Assembly: GCA_963736235.1 (NCBI GenBank) | Contig: CAVTOR010000006.1 | Span: 316,489-380,488, forward strand | DNA: 64,000 nt | Direction: 5' to 3' | Source of the DNA: CAVORB01 sp963736235 | Lineage (GTDB): Bacteria; Pseudomonadota; Gammaproteobacteria; Chromatiales; Chromatiaceae | Part shown: positions 52,207 to 60,416 of the stretch, one piece after another | Numbering within the stretch: the first letter of the stretch is position 1 | Layout of the letters: the number at the start of each line of letters is the position of its first letter | The notes under the pieces: generated by a model | Told to the model about the DNA's origin: nothing | Databases searched by the model: none | Seen by the model: the letters and a program-made list of their open reading frames with translations, nothing else | Translations under genes and position numbers: made by a program

Positions 52207-53485
52207 GTGGATCGCCACAACCGTACGCCGCTGCTGGATCTCGGCACCACAGGCTTCAGCGCCGCAGCCGTCTTCCGGAGCGCGACCCGGCGTTCGCCTA
52301 CCTCTGCAAAAAGTTCGCAGATACGCATTCGGGGAACGCTGGCCTTTTCCTTGCTGGTCACGCTCACCGCCGGTCTGTCCGAAGCGCAGACGGACCAGTG
52401 GCTGGAAACGGTCAGGGGGATTCACCCATATGCGGCCGTCAGCGTTGCCACCGACTCCAACCTGCTGCGCAATCCTGATTTTCTAAACGACGACTCGGAC
52501 CAATACGTCACGCTCGAGGCCGGATTCGATACCGAGCTGCGCCTCAGCCGCCAGCGCTTTCTGATCGACGGTCGCATCTACCGCACCAGCTACGACCGCT
52601 TCGGCGAGTTCGATCACACCGGCGGCGACGCGCGGTTGCTTTGGAACTGGGTTGCGGGAAGCCTTTGGGAAGACACCCTGGGCTACTCGTACGACCGCTC
52701 GATGCGCGACTTCACAACCGAGCTCGTTCCGACCAACGATATGCGGAATCGCAATAAGGTCTTCGGTAGCGCGAACCGTTGGCTAACGCCCCGTTGGCGT
52801 ATGGGCGCACAGGCCGATTGGTCCGATATCTCCTTTACGGAGAATGACTTTCTCAACAAGGATGTCTTCGGGTTGGGTGCGAATCTGGACTACGTCAGCA
52901 AGGCGAACAACTCGCTAGGATTCAAGGTGGAAGTCTCGTCGTCCCAGTTCACCAACCGCGACGATCGCGATTACAACGATTTGACCCTGGGCCCCACGGC
53001 AGACTGGAAGGTGACCGGAAAAACCCGAATCAAGGCCGATCTTGGTTACGAGGCCAGAAGGTACGATGACTTGACGAAGAGGCTTCCGACGGATTCGTCG
53101 GGCGCGTTCGGGCAATCTGGCAAGCGACAGGGAAAACCAGGGTAGAGGCCCAGATATACCGTGACTTGAGCAATTTCGATGACGAGATCGCCAACTATGC
53201 AATTGTCGACGGTGTCAGCCTCACTCCGCAGTGGAACATTACGCCGAAGACCAGCCTTCGCGGTCTAGCAACCAGAAGAGAGATTTCCAGGACGCCGCCA
53301 GCACCGTGTCGGTGGTCTCGGACAGGGTCGATAGGGTCGGCACCTTGGGCCTATCGCTCGGTTGGCAACCGCGCCGCAACATTGCACTGTCGCTCGATTT
53401 CGAAGCCGGGTCCCGTGATTCGAACAGAGCGGTCCGAGACTACGATTATCAATCTCTGCAAGCCGGCATTAAGGTCGGTCTCTGA
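52207..53485 (+). CDS. EpsL-like outer-membrane beta-barrel protein, frameshifted
   Basis: A predicted outer-membrane barrel of the BBP2/EpsL type associated with exopolysaccharide export and exosortase systems. A signal-like segment (RGTLAFSLLVTLTAGLSEA) is followed by IHPYAAVSVATDSNLLRNPD, the EpsL-type start. Alternating aromatic strands follow (TLEAGFDTELRLSRQRFLID, then RMGAQADWSDISFTENDF). Frame changes near 53,090 and 53,270 link to EAQIYRDLSNFDDEIANYAI and finally SLGWQPRRNIALSLDFEAGS, ending in a barrel-like strand (YQSLQAGIKVGL). The start is uncertain: ATG 52172 in another frame or GTG 52207. The adjacent ISAs1 element may have replaced the native 5' end. No other eps genes are in view. 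Confidence 0.72.
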
Positions 53486-53751
53486 CGCATAATCCACACT
53501 TCCGAAACCGGCCAGACGATCAAGCGACTTCAACGGCCGTTGCCGGCTGGGCCCAGCCGTTCGCGCGGACCGGTATCGCATGCGAGATAGCGGACGATGC
53601 CTTCGTCCGTCTCGCCGACCCCACCGAGGCGCACCGCCCAAGCACCGCTCTCACATCCTTCACCAGTAACCTCAATCAGCAGGCGCGACCGTGCTGTCGG
53701 ATCCCCGGCCACTTCCGCCGTGGCACGGCGATCCCCGTTTCATCTCCCGAG

Positions 53752-54047
53752 TCAAAGACTGGTCATCAAGGCGATCTGGGGTCCGAACAGATAGGTCAGG
53801 ACCAGTAGAAGGGGTATCGTTACCCCGTAGAGCCGTACCATCCGGCGGATACTGGGGTTAGCGTCGGCCAGTTCCATGAAGTGATCGATCACCATGCGGC
53901 CCTGAGCACCATCATCGCCGCGACACTGATCGTGAGCCAGAGACCTGGCTCCACAGTATCTCCGAGCGCCGCTCCGGTCAGGGTAAGCGTGATCAGCACA
54001 AGCCACACGAGATCGAGTTTGCGTGAACGTCCAAGAGGTCTCCGCAT
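53752..54047 (-). CDS. norF: NorF / cytochrome oxidase subunit IV-like protein (one frameshift)
   Basis: A small membrane protein with two or three helices. It starts at the ATG at 54047, overlapping the norE stop (MRRPLGRSRKLDLVWLVLIT, then VEPGLWLTISVAAMMVLRA). Near 53,895 one base breaks the frame; the C-terminal half reads MVIDHFMELADANPSIRRMV, then LYGVTIPLLLVLTYLF. The MVIDHFMEL segment is typical of NorF, an accessory protein for nitric oxide reductase. The coupling with NorE supports this. The nor structural genes are not in the window, so the physiological partner is unknown. Confidence 0.72.
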
Positions 54048-54601
54048 CAACGCAGGATGTAAAAGAGCGGGAAGATCATGAGCCAGATCAGATCCGTGGC
54101 ATGCCAGTAACTGGCGAAGGCAACCAGGCCAGCGTTCTCGGTTGACGAGTAGCCGCCCAGGCGGGTGCGGAAAATAACCCAGGTCAGCCCCAGCAAGCCC
54201 CAGCTCACATGTACCAGATGATTGAAGGTGAGGTAATAGTACGCCATCTGGAAGACGTCGCCCCCGCCGTCCAGCCCTTGGGTCAGGTTCCAACGCACCT
54301 CCAGAAACTTCACTACCGGATAGCCGAGCCCGACAAAGAGCGCTGCCGTCAACCAGCGGAGACCGCCTCGGCTGTCGTCGCTGCGGATCGCCCGTACCGC
54401 CCGGGCCACGAAGAAGCTGCTGGTGAGCATGATGACGGTGTTCGCGGTCCCGGCCAGGGTCGATAGCCGCCGCGCCCCGGCGGCGAAGGCCTCCGGGTGA
54501 TGGGCGCGGGCGACGAAGTAGACGAGAAACATGAGACCAAACTCGGTGAGCTCGGCATAGATCCCGACCCAGATCGCCGTGTTACGGGAATTCGCCCTCT
54601 G
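54047..54601 (-). CDS. norE: NorE / cytochrome c oxidase subunit III-like protein
   Basis: A membrane protein of the heme-copper oxidase subunit III superfamily. The frame reads NTAIWVGIYAELTEFGLMFL, then VYFVARAHHPEAFAAGARRL and GTANTVIMLTSSFFVARAV. It continues with FQMAYYYLTFNHLVHVSWGL and ASYWHATDLIWLMIFPLFYI, the last being the conserved subunit III His/Glu region. Residues before the first Met at 54532 match NorE, so the real start lies upstream, probably near 54,600, and may be hidden by an indel. Overlaps norF by ATGA. NorE/NorF assist nitric oxide reductase in denitrifiers. Confidence 0.75.
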   Translation of the reverse strand, partial: QRANSRNTAIWVGIYAELTEFGLMFLVYFVARAHHPEAFAAGARRLSTLAGTANTVIMLTSSFFVARAVRAIRSDDSRGGLRWLTAALFVGLGYPVVKFLEVRWNLTQGLDGGGDVFQMAYYYLTFNHLVHVSWGLLGLTWVIFRTRLGGYSSTENAGLVAFASYWHATDLIWLMIFPLFYILR

Positions 54602-54775
54602 GCACCCGCGGTCGAGCGAGGTACGGAAACCGCTATCATTGGGCAGCGGCGGACAGAGCGTTTACCGCCGGGTTTGGTTTGGTAGCCGATCGTTTACTTT
54701 CGGCTTTCCCAAATCGGCTGCTCGGAATGTGAGCCTGATCGACGCTGTTGCACCCCGCTGTCTGTAGCGCCGTAC

Positions 54776-55575
54776 TCACTGAGTTGGCGCGTCTTCCGCA
54801 GTCAGAAAAACAGAACGGTAGAGCGCGAAGCTGGCGTAGGCGAGCACCGGAAGCGTCACCAGCAGCAAAGGCAGCACCAGGATGGAGAGCAGTGTCGTCC
54901 CCGTGAGCACGGCACCCCATGCGATGCTGGCGGGAAAACTACCGAATACCGCCCGCACGCTGGCGTGGATTGCCTGAACCGCGTTGGCGCGTCCCTCATG
55001 CAGAAGCGGAACCGAGAAGGCGGAGATCGCGAAGATGATGAGCGCCAACACCGAGCCCATGAGCGCACCCCAAAGCTCGAAGCTGATGATGTGACGCTCG
55101 AGCCGGATCAGCCAAGGCAGATCGTAAGGCAGGTGCTCGGCGCCGATCATGAAGGCGTACAGTACGGCGGCATCGGTAATCCAGATCAGAAACAGGAAGC
55201 TGCAGACCAGGGCGACCATCCAAAGACCGGCCGGCGCATGCACGAAAGCGGCGAAGGCATGCGGATGTCCGGTCGGTGGCCCTGGGCAGAGATCGTCGCG
55301 AGCCGGAAAAAACCGGTCAGCAGCGCTGGTCCCACCAGCATGAAGCCACCTGCAAACGGCAAGGCCATCGGGGAAAGGCCAAGGTGGCCCACCATGGCGA
55401 GCAATATCGGCCCAAGAAGGGTAAACAGGCTGGCAAAGGCCATACTCGCGGCCGGTGCCGAGCGGAACGTGCGCCAACCCAAGCGCAACGCATCGGCGAT
55501 ATCTGATCTCGCGAACCTCCGCGGCGGCATCGCATCGCCAAGGAGAAGGAACTTTGCCGCCGACGGTTTGCTCAT
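54776..55575 (-). CDS. DUF2189 integral membrane protein (one frameshift)
   Basis: A polytopic membrane protein of the DUF2189 family, frequent in proteobacteria and sometimes near cytochrome oxidase genes; function unknown. The ATG at 55575 starts MSKPSAAKFLLLGDAMPPRR, then IADALRLGWRTFRSAPAASM. Near 55,260 the frame changes by one base and continues APAGLWMVALVCSFLFLIWI. About six membrane helices are visible. The conserved ERHIISFELWGALMGSVLAL lies in the second half. Total ~265 residues, normal for the family. Confidence 0.78.
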
Positions 55576-55820
55576 GGCGCCCAAGTGTAGCTCAGTAGAA
55601 GGGTTTCGCGGATCGGGTGTCGAACGCCCGTTGGCCGAGATGAAGTCCAGCCCCTCCCGGTGACGACCGGGACAAGGAAGCATCGTCGAGCGTTGGGCGC
55701 CGTGTATGCGGCATCGCGATCACCCGCGATATACCGCCTCCGCGCTCAAATCGCGCTGAAGTCGCCTGCCGGTCTTCGATTTGACGCACATCTACGTCAC
55801 ACCTAGAATGCTGCCTTTCC

Positions 55821-55895
55821 GGGCGCATAGCTCAGTGGGAGAGCACTGTCTTCACACGGCAGGGGTCGCTGGTTCGAACCCAGCTGCGCCCACCA
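55821..55895 (+). tRNA. tRNA-Val (anticodon CAC)
   Basis: A full cloverleaf can be drawn. Acceptor arms are GGGCGCA and TGCGCCC, the D arm GCTC/GAGC, and the anticodon stem CTGTC/GGCAG with loop TTCACAC (anticodon CAC, reading GTG). The T arm is GCTGG/CCAGC with TTCGAAC. CCA is encoded. It is the last feature of the GC-rich part, about 100 bases before the composition change. Confidence 0.95.
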
Positions 55896-55974
55896 AATTC
55901 CCTTTCTGATACAGCATGTTACGTGGCTATCCGGCGGCAGGCTCGGAGACCTCTTTGACGGGTGTGGGGCGAAA

Positions 55975-56010
55975 GTGGGACAACCGCTCCACCGCATATT
56001 GAAAGATGTC
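55975..56010. other. Composition junction (island border or chimeric join)
   Basis: To the left the DNA is GC-rich; after about 55,995 it is strongly A/T-rich with poly-A codons. No insertion-sequence end, integrase gene or repeat of the tRNA 3' end marks the switch. The first AT-rich frame extends a few codons (MGQPLHRI) into the GC-rich side. Confidence 0.7.
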
Positions 56011-56892
56011 ATAAAGAAAAAAAGAGATAAACGCGAAAAAATTGAATTATATAAGGCAGAAAGACAAGAACGAGAAAAAAAGGAAAGGGAAAAAGAGGCA
56101 CGTCTAAAAAAAATAATAAAACTAATAGTAGGAGCAGTTGTGATAGTACTGCTTGGGGTCGCAGGTTCTTATTGGTATATATGGAACGAAGCGATACAAA
56201 AGCAAAATGAATTTTGGGATATTGCCAAAAAAATTCCAAGTGAAAAAGGTTTCATAGCCTATCTAAAGGATTACCCGAATGGGACATTTGAGCAAGAAGC
56301 CTTAAAAGCCATAGATACATTCTATTTGAATAAGGCAATTAATGATACAACCCCTCAGCGTATAAATCTATTTGAAAAGTATTTAAGTGAAACCACAAAA
56401 TTAACAGGATCTTATGGTTATGTTATTGAAAATAAAGAGGCTATAAAGGATACAATCAAAAGAATTAATGAAGAAAATAATCGAGAATCTAATCAGGATA
56501 GGGATGCTTGGGAAAATGCCAATAAAACGCCACAAACTTTTAATGGTTATCTGAATTATATTAAGAATCCGTCCTATCAAAAAAAGCAGCATATCAAAGA
56601 GGCTGTAGAAAAAATCAAAGAACTGGGAAGAATAGGTATATTATATAGCGGTAGAATTAACGGGGGACATATAGAAGATGCTAAGTTTGACTATGTTTGG
56701 TCAAGGGATAATAGCAAAAATATTCCCTCGATAGGTGATATAGTAAGAGCGAAACAAGATCGAAACACCTACATACTATCAAATGAACTTCTCCGATCAA
56801 GATGGCCTTGGCGTGGTGGAGAAAATGCCTATGTACTGGGAGTATTAATAAACTATGAAACACTGTTTTTACAAATTTTATATGAAAAATAA
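55975..56892 (+). CDS. Membrane-anchored protein with repeated Trp-Ala / Tyr-Pro motifs
   Basis: Unknown function. The N-terminus is a highly charged Lys/Glu coiled coil (REKIELYKAERQEREKKERE), then one membrane helix (LIVGAVVIVLLGVAGSYWYI) near residues 46-66. Two similar helical repeats follow: WDIAKKIPSEKGFIAYLKDY followed by PNGTFEQEALKAI, and WENANKTPQTFNGYLNYIKN followed by PSYQKKQHIKEAVEKI. A C-terminal beta-rich domain starts at RIGILYSGRINGGHIEDAKF. Such W-x-x-A...Y-x-x-YP repeats occur in TPR-like proteins linked to caspase-type and Bacteroidota signalling proteins (family impression). The GTG at 55975 lies in GC-rich DNA, so the native start is probably lost at the junction. Confidence 0.6.
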   Translation: MGQPLHRILKDVIKKKRDKREKIELYKAERQEREKKEREKEARLKKIIKLIVGAVVIVLLGVAGSYWYIWNEAIQKQNEFWDIAKKIPSEKGFIAYLKDYPNGTFEQEALKAIDTFYLNKAINDTTPQRINLFEKYLSETTKLTGSYGYVIENKEAIKDTIKRINEENNRESNQDRDAWENANKTPQTFNGYLNYIKNPSYQKKQHIKEAVEKIKELGRIGILYSGRINGGHIEDAKFDYVWSRDNSKNIPSIGDIVRAKQDRNTYILSNELLRSRWPWRGGENAYVLGVLINYETLFLQILYEK

Positions 56893-57154
56893 AATAATCT
56901 GAAATTTCGTATACTATTTTCTAAATATTAGAAAGGGTCCCCTCTCCTATTCACCTTTGTATTTCTAAAACAATATGAGGTTTAATTTTTTCGGATTACC
57001 GTCAATTGGGATCAAGTATATCTATCACAACAGGGAAACTAAATTCTTATAATCGAGTTCGAGACTTCATCTGGATAGTTTTAAGAATTTGTTGCGCTTC
57101 AGGCATTTCCGGAAAATTCTTATATAATTGAATTAAACGGAATACCTCAGCGAT
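56893..57154. other. AT-rich intergenic stretch
   Basis: No intact gene. On the minus strand a short frame (IAEVFRLIQLYKNFPEMPEA) resembles the end of a TPR-like protein and may be the frameshifted tail of the small reading frame at 57155-57292. Confidence 0.35.
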
Positions 57155-57292
57155 TTATCTTATGTTGTTTGCGATTAAAAAAATTGCTCCACCCCTTTTT
57201 TTCTTATATTTCTCTTGATAACTAAACAACAGTATAGCTTCCTGGTACATAGAAGCTATCTCCTGCCAATATTCATTGTAGCTCAGGGTCAT
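57155..57292 (-). pseudogene. Possible TPR-like fragment
   Basis: A 45-codon frame from the ATG at 57292 (MTLSYNEYWQEIASMYQEAI, then LLFSYQEKYKKKR). Immediately after its stop, a second frame gives a further helix-rich stretch. Together they could be one small helical protein broken by a base change in the A-rich run near 57,180. Support is weak. Confidence 0.3.
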
Positions 57293-57363
57293 GGTCACGA
57301 AGAAACCCTTCCAGCCAGTATTTCATATTAACCAATGTGCTGATTTACCCATCCCGTACCGGA

Positions 57364-57834
57364 TTAAATCCTTCTATGATGTACTAAATTCCAGATCACA
57401 GTTTTATTTGGGAGACTCTGGTTTGCTTTGGTTCCAATTCCTGGGCCGTCTTTCGAAGTCATGCCAGGGCCATCCTTGGTAAGAATTTCCGGACCATCCT
57501 TAGAAGTCATCCCAGGACCATCTTTAGAGGTCATTCCCGGACCATCCTTTGACGTCATTCCAGGTCCATCTTTGGAAGTCATTCCCGGACCATCCTTAGA
57601 AGTCATCCCTGGTCCATCTTTAGATGTCATTCCAGGTCCATCTTTAGAGGTCATTCCAGGTCCATCTTTAGATGTCATCCCCGGTCCATCCTTAGATGTC
57701 ATCCCCGGACCATCCTTAGAAGTCATTCCTGGTCCATCTTTTGAAGTCATTCCAGGTCCATCTTTAGAGGTGATTCCAGGACCTGATTTAGACAAAATTT
57801 CGGGCTTCGATTTTGATTTAGCTGTTTTGGACAT
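57364..57834 (-). CDS. Octapeptide-repeat protein (DGPGMTSK repeats)
   Basis: From the ATG at 57834 the protein begins MSKTAKSKSKPEILSKSGPG. It then consists of about 15 copies of the octapeptide D-G-P-G-M-T-S-K, two of them degenerate (DGPEILTK, DGPGIGTK), followed by a short tail. Gly-Pro-rich, low-complexity repeats suggest an extended, possibly collagen-like or adhesive surface protein, but no signal peptide is seen and export cannot be claimed. The minus strand is the coding one because differences between repeat units fall on minus-strand third codon positions. A longer start at 57909 is possible. It is divergent from the cyclase gene. Confidence 0.6.
   Translation of the reverse strand: MSKTAKSKSKPEILSKSGPGITSKDGPGMTSKDGPGMTSKDGPGMTSKDGPGMTSKDGPGMTSKDGPGMTSKDGPGMTSKDGPGMTSKDGPGMTSKDGPGMTSKDGPGMTSKDGPEILTKDGPGMTSKDGPGIGTKANQSLPNKTVIWNLVHHRRI
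57434..57793. repeat. 24-bp tandem repeat array, about 15 units
   Basis: Fifteen contiguous 24-base units cover exactly 360 bases. The first (57434-57457) is degenerate. Units differ at six positions, every third base apart or multiples of it, which are the third positions of the minus-strand codons. The array encodes the octapeptide repeats. Confidence 0.85.
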
Positions 57835-58095
57835 GACGGTATTTTTTACAATTAGTATATTCACTATATTAGTCAAAAAATCAGCCAGAACCAAATAATC
57901 AGGGAGCAAATTTTTGAATTATAAGTATTTTACTGCGTATTAAAACTTTAAAATGAAATATATAAAACCATTTTATCGCAAACAGGAATTTTTGAGTTTT
58001 CCACCAAGGTGAATATGCTAAACATATTTAGAGTTTCTTACAAAAGTTCAACCTCAAATAAAGCTTTATACCTTCATTAATTGGAAATAGAAAAA

Positions 58096-60358
58096 ATGAC
58101 ACATCCCTCTTATCTTTCAGCTATTTTCTTTGCCGATATTGAAGGATATACGGCATTGATGCAAAAAGATGAGCAAAAAACGCTCCTTCTTTTAGACAAC
58201 TATCAGCAAACTTTGACCAGAATGGTTGGTACGGCGGGGAAATCGTAAAGAATCTGGGAGACGGGAGTATATGTTTATTTACCAGCGCCGTAAGATCGGT
58301 GGAATGCGCTATAGAACTTCAACAGGCATTACGGCTCCCGCCTGAAGTACCCCTCCGGATTGGCCTTAACTTGGGAGACGTGCATCGAATGGATGATGAT
58401 GTCTTTGGCGATGCCATCAATGTTACCTCCAGGATTGAATCTATGGGCAAAGCGGGAAATATCTTGATGTCTCATTCCATGTATCAAAAGGTTAAGAACC
58501 ATCCTGAATTTAAGTTTCAATCCATAGGTAAATTTGACTTCAAAAATGTAAATGAGACCCTGGAAGTTTTTTCGATTGCCAATGAAGGATTTGTCATTCC
58601 CAAACGCAAAGAATTAGTCGGAAAATTTAAAAAAAAACAAAGTATGCTAAGCAATTTTGTGCTCGCCGTTATTTTAACTATGATCATTTATTTTCTTGCA
58701 ACAAGATTTTGGCAGCAAGACGATCTTCTCAAACACAAGTCCAAAATAAAATTGCCGTTTTTTTTGATGACAACATCATAAATGATTCAACTTACAATAT
58801 GGCTGGAAAAATGCTTCGGACTGGATTATTCATGGCATTACTCAAAATAAATTAGGTCAGGTAATTTCTCCTGAAAATATAGAAGAATACGTAGAATATT
58901 CAGATATATTAGAAGCGGGCATAATCCCCTCCACCAAAAAAAAAGCGGTACTTACTAAATATTTAAAACCTTCAAAAATAATTAAAGGAGAATATTATCT
59001 CGATAAAAACAGGCTTTTGTTTCAATGTTCTATCACAGATGGGAGTATGGAAAGAACCCTATTTTCCTTTGAGCCCGTAGAATGTGATTCCAATGCGCCT
59101 TTCGATCTGCATAGAGGCCCTGAAACAGCGCATTCTGGGGTATTTAGTTACAGAAGATAAAAAGATAATAAACCTGGAGGAACCCCCCGAACTTTGAGGC
59201 ATATAAGATTTTTAATGAAAAAGCAAAAATTAAATATCTTGATGACCCCTATGACCCTGAGAGTTTGAAACTATTTGAACAAGCCATTAATGCAGACAGT
59301 ACTTATTTTGAACCTCAGATTTATAAATTCCTTTACTATTACAACTTGGAACAGTATGCTATTGCCGACTCTCTCTTGACAAGTTTATTGGCCAAATCAG
59401 GCACCCATTACCGCCAACAAATACTACTTGACCAATATGAGGCCCTGTTGGCGGGAACCTTAAAGAGAGCACACGAGTATCAAAAAAAAGAATATAATAT
59501 TAGCCCCTTACATCTGGAAACCAATTCGAACATGATGATCCAATCACTGCAACTGGTAAATAAGCCGAAGGAAATTGATTCCGTTTACGATGAGATCAAT
59601 ATGGATGGGTGGGATATCCCGGGTGCCATTTTTGTCAAGAGAGATTGAAGATAAAGGCAATGTCCGATATTGAATTAGGGAAATACAATGAGTCCATTGC
59701 ACTCCTCAAGGATTATGGTAAGGAGAAAGATTTTGTTGTTCTGAAAAAAATTCTCCTGAGGGCCTATATACGCTCTGGTGATAACTCGTCAGCTGACGAT
59801 ATTCTTCCTAATATTTCTCTGGAAGAGAGTTCAAATAGTTGGTTAGAAGTTTATCTTTTTGCAGCCAAAGAATTTATATGGATGGGAAATAAAAATCTGG
59901 CCAATATTTACTTGGATAAAATTATTAAAGCGGTCAATGAAATTGAAGGACCATTAGATGTAAGGTTGAGTAAGATAAGAGCCGAAAGCTTGTTCTTTCG
60001 GGAAGATTATGCAGCCTCAGAGAAAGTACTTGAAAAATTACTCAGCTCTAACCCTGAACTGATATACTTTAATTCGCTACTGGCCATTGTTTACCAAAAA
60101 AGTGGCAAAACTTCCCAGGCCAATTTAAGGCTCAAAGCACTTGAAAACCTTAGGGAGGACTATCAATATGGGAATGTAGATTATGCATTGGCTCAGTATT
60201 ACGCCAAGGTGTCAGATGAAGAAAACACGATAAACTTTCTGAAGAAAGCTATTGTTGAAGGACATTGGTTTGAAACTGGTTCCTTTCAAAACGACCCTTT
60301 ATTAAAAACGTATTTTGATACGGAATCTTTTAAGCAGATTTTGACCTCAAGGCATTAA
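58096..60358 (+). CDS. Class III adenylate/guanylate cyclase-TM-TPR protein, frameshifted
   Basis: One ~750-residue gene broken by about five indels (near 58,240, 58,745, 58,815, 59,180 and 59,640). It starts MTHPSYLSAIFFADIEGYTA, holding the first metal Asp. The next segment gives GGEIVKNLGDGSICLFTSAV (second Asp), then RIGLNLGDVHRMDDDVFGDA and NVTSRIESMGKAGNILMSHS, a complete class III cyclase core. One membrane helix follows (LSNFVLAVILTMIIYFLAT). A TolB/FlgO-like segment comes next (IAVFFDDNIINDSTYNMAGK). Then a long TPR region runs from KLFEQAINADSTYFEPQIYK to EGHWFETGSFQNDPLLKTYF. This architecture is common in Bacteroidota. The ATG has no Shine-Dalgarno. Confidence 0.82.
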
Positions 60359-60416
60359 AAATAATCCGTTTAATACAATACTCATAAATTGCAAGCTAAC
60401 AACCTAAACACCACCC

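Noticed and set aside
55821..56010. tRNA-Val as a confirmed attachment site
   Set aside because: No second copy of the tRNA 3' end and no integrase gene were seen in the remaining 8 kb.
57434..57793. CRISPR array or non-coding satellite
   Set aside because: The 24-base units are contiguous without spacers and encode a constant octapeptide with synonymous-only differences.
57428..57898. Plus-strand protein with V-I-P-G-P-S-L-E repeats
   Set aside because: Unit-to-unit changes would alter residues on this strand but are silent on the minus strand.
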